Source: Viscum album (taxonomy: Eukaryota; Streptophyta; Magnoliopsida; Santalales; Viscaceae). From it: a stretch of 64,000 bases of DNA. The DNA lies in contig OY728130.1 of assembly GCA_963277665.1 (NCBI GenBank), positions 1,365,166,393 through 1,365,230,392 on the forward strand, in the 5' to 3' direction. Below are positions 58,790-64,000 of the stretch, piece after piece (within the stretch, counting starts at the first letter, position 1; each line of letters opens with the position of its first letter). Both the position numbers and the translations under genes were made by a program. A model generated the notes under the pieces. That model searched no databases, was not told the DNA's origin, and saw only the letters and a list, made by a program, of their open reading frames with translations.

Positions 58790-59300
58790 TGTAACTCTCT
58801 CAATCCATGAATCATGATGAGCTTCCAAATTAGAAAACGAGGGGAAAGTTCATTGTTGAGTATTTTATGAGGCAGCTTCCACCTTATTTTAGTGGGTCCT
58901 CTAATCCATTAATTAGTGGTTAAGAAATAGCTTGGTATCACCAAAAATATATTCTCTATTATCTAGTACTTATAACATGAAAAAATTATCCCGGTGGTAT
59001 ATTGTTTGGAAGGTAAAGTAGATAAATGGTGGACTCTTATAAATGATATGATGCAAGAGGAGGAAATTGACTACATTCCATAGGAGGAGTTAAGAAGGAA
59101 TTTTTCAATAAGTATTTTCCTCAAACTCTTTATTCTAAAATATATATAGAATTCCTTAAACTGAAGGCGAATTATATTGAATCCATTAGTACTTATGAGT
59201 TAGATTTCACAAAACATGCAAGGTACAATACGGGTTTTATCATTGAACCTAAAAGTAAAATTGATTAATTCTTTAGTGTCTTGAGACCAAGTGTCAAAAA
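58790..59300 (+). pseudogene. gag remnant of element E
   Basis: YFMRQLPPYFSGSSNPLISG (around 58860-58920) parallels element A Gag. Then come VDKWWTLINDMMQEEE near 59010-59070 and, in other frames, RRNFSISIF and KVKLIN fragments. The N-terminal Gag part seems deleted. Zinc knuckles are not readable. Confidence 0.7.
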
Positions 59301-60269
59301 TTAATTGGACATAAGATACCTTTATATCTATTATTAAATTGTTTGATACACTCTCACATTATAATTGGATATGGTAGACTCTCATTTTTCTCATGTTTTT
59401 GGGGATAAAAATAGGAAGATGGAATTTTGAGGAAATGATAATAATAAAACCCATAGAGGAAAGAAAATTTATCTTTCTTCATTCCATAAGTGTGGAAGTA
59501 ATCATGGATAAAATTTCCCCATGGGGTCTATTAAATTATTTAAGTGTGGAAAATAATTCTATCAAGAAAAATAATGTTGAAGTTATGTGTAGTGGACAAT
59601 CAATTAAAGGGTTGGTGAGAAAGCTAAATCAAATGTACCGCTGACACTACAATGTTATAATTTTCAAGAGTAAGGACATTATTCCAATCAATGCATGTAT
59701 TTGGTGTTAATAATAAAAATTGGTGCCATTAACCTATTAATCCAAGAGATAAAGGAAAAAATAATGTGATCACACTTAATGAAGTGGGTTGTGAGAATGA
59801 AGTGGTAAATTGTACATTTATCATCCACTCTAAAACTAAAAATATTTTATTTTATTCTCTCTCTACCAAATATTTTATATATAAATAATTTTATAAGGGT
59901 ATCACATAACTGCCTCAATGATTAGATGTTGATTTATCAGTAAAAAATATTAGTGGTATGACAATCACATCGCATCTCAATTTTATATCTCATATATGAT
60001 AGAAGTTTGTGGGAATGTACTTTCTATAAATATTATGATTCTCTATATATTTGAATTTTATGTTATTTTAGGAATGTATTGAATTACTTTATATATATCC
60101 CATATCAATTTCCATGCATGGGAAGTCACATTTGATATTAATAATCAACCTATAATTTTCTATCAGAGCGAGGATGAATATGAACTTCTAGTGTAAATTA
60201 ATTCTACTGTATGGGTCTTACTTCCTATTTATGAAGTATATTTATCTCAAATGGTTGTGAGTAGTCAAA
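59301..60269 (+). pseudogene. gag end and protease region of element E, barely readable
   Basis: Expected by position to hold the zinc knuckles and protease. Only weak echoes of protease text occur (for example YFVGMYFL-like reading near 60010). The open stretch 59393-59644 is not recognisable. Confidence 0.35.
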
Positions 60270-61020
60270 AAATTAAATATATTCCTATTATTAAGAAATA
60301 TGATTATTTATTTCCAAGAGACTTTCCTAGTATTCCCCTAAATTGTGAAGTTGAGCATTCAATGGATCTTATACCTGGTGTTACACCTATTTCAAATAAT
60401 TCTTATAGAATGACCCCAATTGAGTTATAAGAATTAAATAAGAAACTCTAGGAGAATCTAGATAAGAGATTAATACACTCAAGTTCATCTCCATAGGATA
60501 TACCTATTCATTTTTTTAAGAATAAATATTTGTTAATGTGTCTTTTCATTGATTATCAAGAACATAAAAAGATCACTATCAAGAAAAAGTATCATTGACC
60601 CCATATTTATGACTTTTTTGATCAATTTCATAGTGATTAATAATTTTCAAAGATTTACTTTCTCCCTATATATCATCAATTGAGGTTTTATAGAGAGTAT
60701 ATACCCACTATTTCCTTCTATATAGGGTATGTTCATTTTTAATTTATAATGATGCCATTTGGACTCACCAATTACTCTAATATCTTCATGGATTTAATGT
60801 ATATAGTTTTTATAGATTACCTTGATCAGTTTGTAGTTGTCTTAATAGATTATATTATTATATATTCCAAGATAAAGGAAGAGAATGAATATCATTTGAC
60901 TATTTTATTATATACCTTCAGGAAGGAGAATTTGTATTTCAAATTTAGTAAGTGTGAATTATGGCTATATAAAGTTTAATTCTTGAGCCATATAATCTCA
61001 AGAGAGGGTATATTGGTAGA
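60270..61020 (+). pseudogene. reverse transcriptase remnant of element E
   Basis: RDFPSIPLNCEVEHSMDLIPGVTPISNNSYRMTP (60310-60420) leads into the fingers. The palm is open at 60749-60979: MMPFGLTNYSNIFMDLMYIVFIDYLDQFVVVLIDYIIIYSK, where the second aspartate of the catalytic box is changed (IDY instead of IDD), then FSKCELWL. Clearly the same family as element A. Confidence 0.85.
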
Positions 61021-61249
61021 TCCTTAAAATATGGAATTTATCGATTAATTTCCCAAAATAATCATAGTAACAAAGATATATAGTTTTATTGGGTTGTGGG
61101 ATATTATTAATGATTTATCCCATATTTATTATGTCTATCTAATCCACTAACCAAGTTAACATGGAAGGGAGAAAAGATCCTATGGACAGATGAATGTTAG
61201 AAAATTCACGGAGCTAAAAAGAACAATTGGTCTTGCACCACCATATAGT

Positions 61250-61640
61250 GTATAAGGGTTTATTATATATAGTGATGCATCAAATAAGGTAATAGTATTC
61301 ATCCTGATACATATTGACATGTTAATAGCTTATGCCTCACACCAATTGAAAATTCCTAAGTAAAATTTCCTGACTCATAATTTGGAGCTGGATATAATAA
61401 TTTTTTCATTGAAAATATAGAGTAATTGTCTTTATAGAGAAGGATTTGATATATATACTGATCATAAAATATTTAATTATATATTCATACAAAAATATTT
61501 AAATATGTATTAGAGGATGTGGTTGTAACTAATTAAATACTATGACTACTCAATATATTATCACCCTGGGAAATTGAATAAGGTGTATGATGCTATGAGT
61601 CAGAAAAACAATGATAGTTTTTATATGATGAGTATTATAA
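61250..61640 (+). pseudogene. RNase H remnant of element E
   Basis: AYASHQLKIPK, then NFLTHNLELDIIIFSLKI, YTDHKIFNYIF and YHPGKLNKVYDAMSQK, in parallel with the same region of element A. Stops interrupt it. Confidence 0.75.
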
Positions 61641-62183
61641 GAGATCTAATATTTATGGATTTTAAAAATATAGATCTTGAAATCGTGATGAATGGCTAAA
61701 TATCATATATTTCTCAGATGAATGTTCAACCATCCATTTATGTGAGGATTAATGAGGTGTAGAAAGATTATGTGTTACTACAGAATAAGGTAAGAAATGT
61801 TCCTAATTTAAATAATTATTATGATGTAATGATAAGGTTCAAGAACCAAGTTTAGGTCCCTTCAATACAATACTTAAAGAATTTATTGAATTAAGCTCAT
61901 ATTTTATCATTATATATCCATCCTGAAAGAATGAAGATGTATAGAGATATGAAATAGTATTTTCGGTGGGATAACATAAAAAAGGTATTGAAGAGTATGT
62001 TTATTTATTCCTATTGTGTTTACAAGTTAAGTCTAATAGATAGAAATCTTAGGGTTTTTTACAACCATTACACATGTAAGAATGGAAATTAGAAACCATT
62101 TTTATGGATTTTATCATTAGACTATCCAAAACATCTAAAGGGAATAATGTTATTTGGGTTTTGGTCAATCTACTTATGAATTA
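61641..62183 (+). pseudogene. integrase N-terminal remnant of element E
   Basis: HPERMKMYRDMK, then YFRWDNIKKVLKS, near 61920-62000, matches the zinc-binding part of element A integrase. The text then reaches the first core strand (VIWVLVNLLMNY) and is cut at 62183 by the next LTR. Confidence 0.7.
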
Positions 62184-62509
62184 TATAGTGACCCAGCCTT
62201 ATAATACATAGATATTACATTTTTTTAAATTAATATTCAATACATTACACAAAAACATTCTTGAGTACCATAATCGTTTAGTGCCTTTAAAAACTTGGAA
62301 CACAATCTACTTAATTCATGAAAGATCTTCAATGTCTCCCATTAAGATATTCCCATGTATTAATCCTAATTAAAAACCATCTTTAATAACTTGGGGAATG
62401 GAAACTTAAGAAAAGGTGATCTTAGATGGTAATTAAGGGTAAACAAGGGAAAACTTAAGTATAAAGAGAGACCTAGGATCAAATCTGGGTGGAGAAATAA
62501 TTTTGGGGT

Positions 62510-62575
62510 ACTGTAATAGTATTGTAGCAGGTGCTATAGCACATACTATAGCAGGTACTATTTAGTATTGTAGCA
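62510..62575. repeat. short repeat of TATAGCAGGTAC-type words
   Basis: GTATTGTAGCAGGTGCTATAG, then ACTATAGCAGGTACTATTTAG, then GTATTGTAGCAG: three to four imperfect repeats, partly inverted. Confidence 0.6.
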
Positions 62576-62594
62576 GTTAGAGTTATTCATCTGA

Positions 62595-62755
62595 TTTGGA
62601 CTTCAGGCCACCATTTTGGTCCTATGATTCATTAAGGCCTTAGGGCCACCCAGGTATTTGATCTATTCAAGATTTCAGTCCACATCAAGGGCTTCGGTCC
62701 ACCTCAAGGCCTTCGGGACACCTCATGAGCTTCATTCCATTTGAAGTTCAGAAGC
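62595..62755. repeat. GC-richer tandem repeat of about 26 bp
   Basis: Units around GGCCTTCGGTCCACCTCAA, about six degenerate copies. The related single phrase CAAGGCCTTGTGCCAAG is present in LTR A near 1600. Confidence 0.6.
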
Positions 62756-63339
62756 AACCAGACATGCTCTATAAGGATCAGGCCCCATATGAGGATTCAG
62801 ATCATGTGGCAGTCACCAGAGTAGATCTAACCATATTTAGATGAATAAGAGGGTATAATAATTGTCATTGGTACCAAGCCAATGCATCTTTGCATAGGAC
62901 AGCTATCTGAATAGCCATGAGAAGGTGGAGGGATCTCCATAATGATATAGATGCTGGGTAGGGGAAGTTCCAAGTAGTTATAAAAAATCAAGGATGATTA
63001 CATCCTTGTGACTCTAATAACTTCAGGCCATGTAATGTGTCTTTAAGCCTACGAGCCACATAAGGATTCCCCCTCAATCCTTAAAAGGGGGATTATCCAA
63101 AAAAAATAATGAAATATAAGGCCTTCAGGACATTCATGAAAGATCATAGGGGTATGATAACATGAGAATAACATTGGAAAACCATAACCTGCATATCAAA
63201 GATCATAATATTGAGTCATGGCATAAATATTAGCAGTTCATAAGACATGAATCATAAGGAAATCAAATAACACTATCCATGAGAGAATGAAATTGGCATA
63301 AGACATAAATTTTTAGAATACACATCAATTTATAACACT

Positions 63340-63560
63340 ATGAACATATATAAATAGAGATAGGTTCACTCATTAAGTTAAGAACATGAAATCAATCCCT
63401 CACATAAACTTATGTACATGTAACTAGGTCCATGCATAACATTAGGTACGTGAAATATAGGTCCACTCATAACATTATGTACATGAAAGAAGGTCTATGC
63501 ATAACGTTTTAAACATATAAAAAAAAATTTCATAAAACTATGAACATGTAATCATTTTCA
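63340..63560. repeat. tandem repeat of about 50 bp
   Basis: AGGTCCACTCATAACATTATGTACATGAAA recurs four to five times with changes. LTR B has only related single stretches near 48000-48170. Confidence 0.6.
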
Positions 63561-63679
63561 CGTATAACATATTTACTAATGATCTATCCATATTTACCCA
63601 ATGAATTGGAAAAAGATATAGGTCTTACCCATGACATAATGAAAATCATACATATGTGTGCCATAAGATCATAAAACTT

Positions 63680-63900
63680 TTATCATATCATTACCCATGA
63701 AATGAAAATGGATTCATAAACATTTAATTATATCATAGCCTTTATAAAATAGAATGGTTTTATAATTATTTCATCATTCTATCATATATTAACCCATAGA
63801 AAAAAATTGGGTTTCATAAGAATTTTTTCATGGTATAACTCGTGGAAGAGAAACAAGTTTCATAAAAATCTTGTCATGATAAACCATTCATAGAAAGAAT
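63680..63900. repeat. tandem repeat of about 65 bp
   Basis: Three to four degenerate units of the type ACCCATAGAAAGAATGGGTTTCATAAAAATTTTGTCATGATA. It corresponds to the single CCCATGTAATAGAATGGGATTCTTAAACATCATG stretch at 48187 in LTR B. Confidence 0.55.
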
Positions 63901-64000
63901 AAGAATGGTATAATAGGTTGATATCCATAAAAATTCATAAATTAAATCAAAAGATATAATCTTATATGGAAAATTATTTTTTTAAAGATAAATCACTTGT

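Larger units (their letters stand above)
55701..62183 (+). mobile_element. old Del/Tekay-type element, truncated (element E)
   Basis: The plus-strand order is 5' LTR, decayed PBS, gag, protease region, RT, RNase H, start of integrase. Text throughout parallels element A but with far more stops. It ends abruptly in integrase at 62183, where a B-like LTR in the opposite orientation begins, so the 3' part lies beyond that insertion or is lost. Many differences are transitions expected from cytosine deamination, fitting great age. Confidence 0.85.
62184..64000 (-). mobile_element. B-like LTR, runs off the window
   Basis: It starts TATAGTGACCCAGCC (TG changed to TA) and follows LTR B from its start: ACATTAC..., CATAATCGTTTAGTG, ATGAAAGATCTTCAA, CTTGGGGAATGG. 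It is minus-oriented like LTRs A and B, opposite to element E, so it is a separate insertion, solo or part of an element continuing to the right. It has several tandem arrays that solo LTR B lacks. The hairpin region is not reached. Confidence 0.75.

Noticed and set aside
62184..64000. 3' LTR of element E
   Set aside because: It is in the opposite orientation to the gag-pol of E and cuts integrase in mid-domain. It is a separate insertion.

Overview
This window is repeat-rich nuclear DNA from a seed plant, most likely a flowering plant with a large genome. I see no bacterial gene, tRNA, rRNA or intact host gene. Almost everything recognisable is Ty3/gypsy LTR retrotransposon sequence, nested and decayed to different degrees. 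The sequence is strongly AT-rich and most CpGs have been lost, apart from a few conspicuous GC-rich islands inside the LTRs. A large-genome monocot is possible, because Del/Tekay elements with very long LTRs are known from lilies, but that is only a guess.

Layout. (1) 1-23721 carries the scar of a direct tandem duplication with a 19,587-bp unit. Bases 1-4134 match 19588-23721 at a constant offset, and 4135 starts the next copy. The junction fuses two LTR subfamilies (called A and B here) into a false 6-kb LTR at 1034-7069. (2) 7070-17148 is a degraded plus-strand Athila-type element with gag, protease, RT, RNase H and integrase remnants. LTR B interrupts its left LTR. (3) 17149-20620 is flanking DNA with an unknown broken ORF and a 40-bp minisatellite. 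(4) 20621-33184 is a complete 12.56-kb Del/Tekay chromovirus (element A) on the minus strand. It has 3.78-kb LTRs, CTGAT target duplications, a Met-type PBS, a PPT, and one gag-pol frame broken by ten stops but no frameshift. (5) 33185-35310 is flank with a 35-bp minisatellite. (6) About 35400-42400 is a very decayed minus-strand Tat/Ogre-like element (element D). (7) 42400-54500 is non-coding and rich in degenerate minisatellites. It holds a clean 4,369-bp solo LTR of subfamily B (47483-51851, TACAC target duplications). (8) 55701-62183 is an old plus-strand Tekay relative (element E) with LTR, PBS, gag, RT, RNase H and the start of integrase. It is cut off by another minus-oriented B-like LTR (62184 to the window end).

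The most interesting signal is in the Tekay-type LTRs. Each has a TATA box, then a candidate splice donor, then two or three copies of a CpG-rich hairpin, then a candidate splice acceptor before the LTR end. The hairpin has an almost invariant core (ACGG-TANN-CCGT beside the palindrome-bearing ACGTACG) inside an outer stem that varies with paired changes. The layout is kept in A, B and the old element E. It suggests a 5'-leader intron containing structured signals that only unspliced RNA would keep, as would suit genome dimerisation or packaging. A competing reading is a double-stranded binding site for GTAC-core (SBP/SPL) factors. Both readings are inference.
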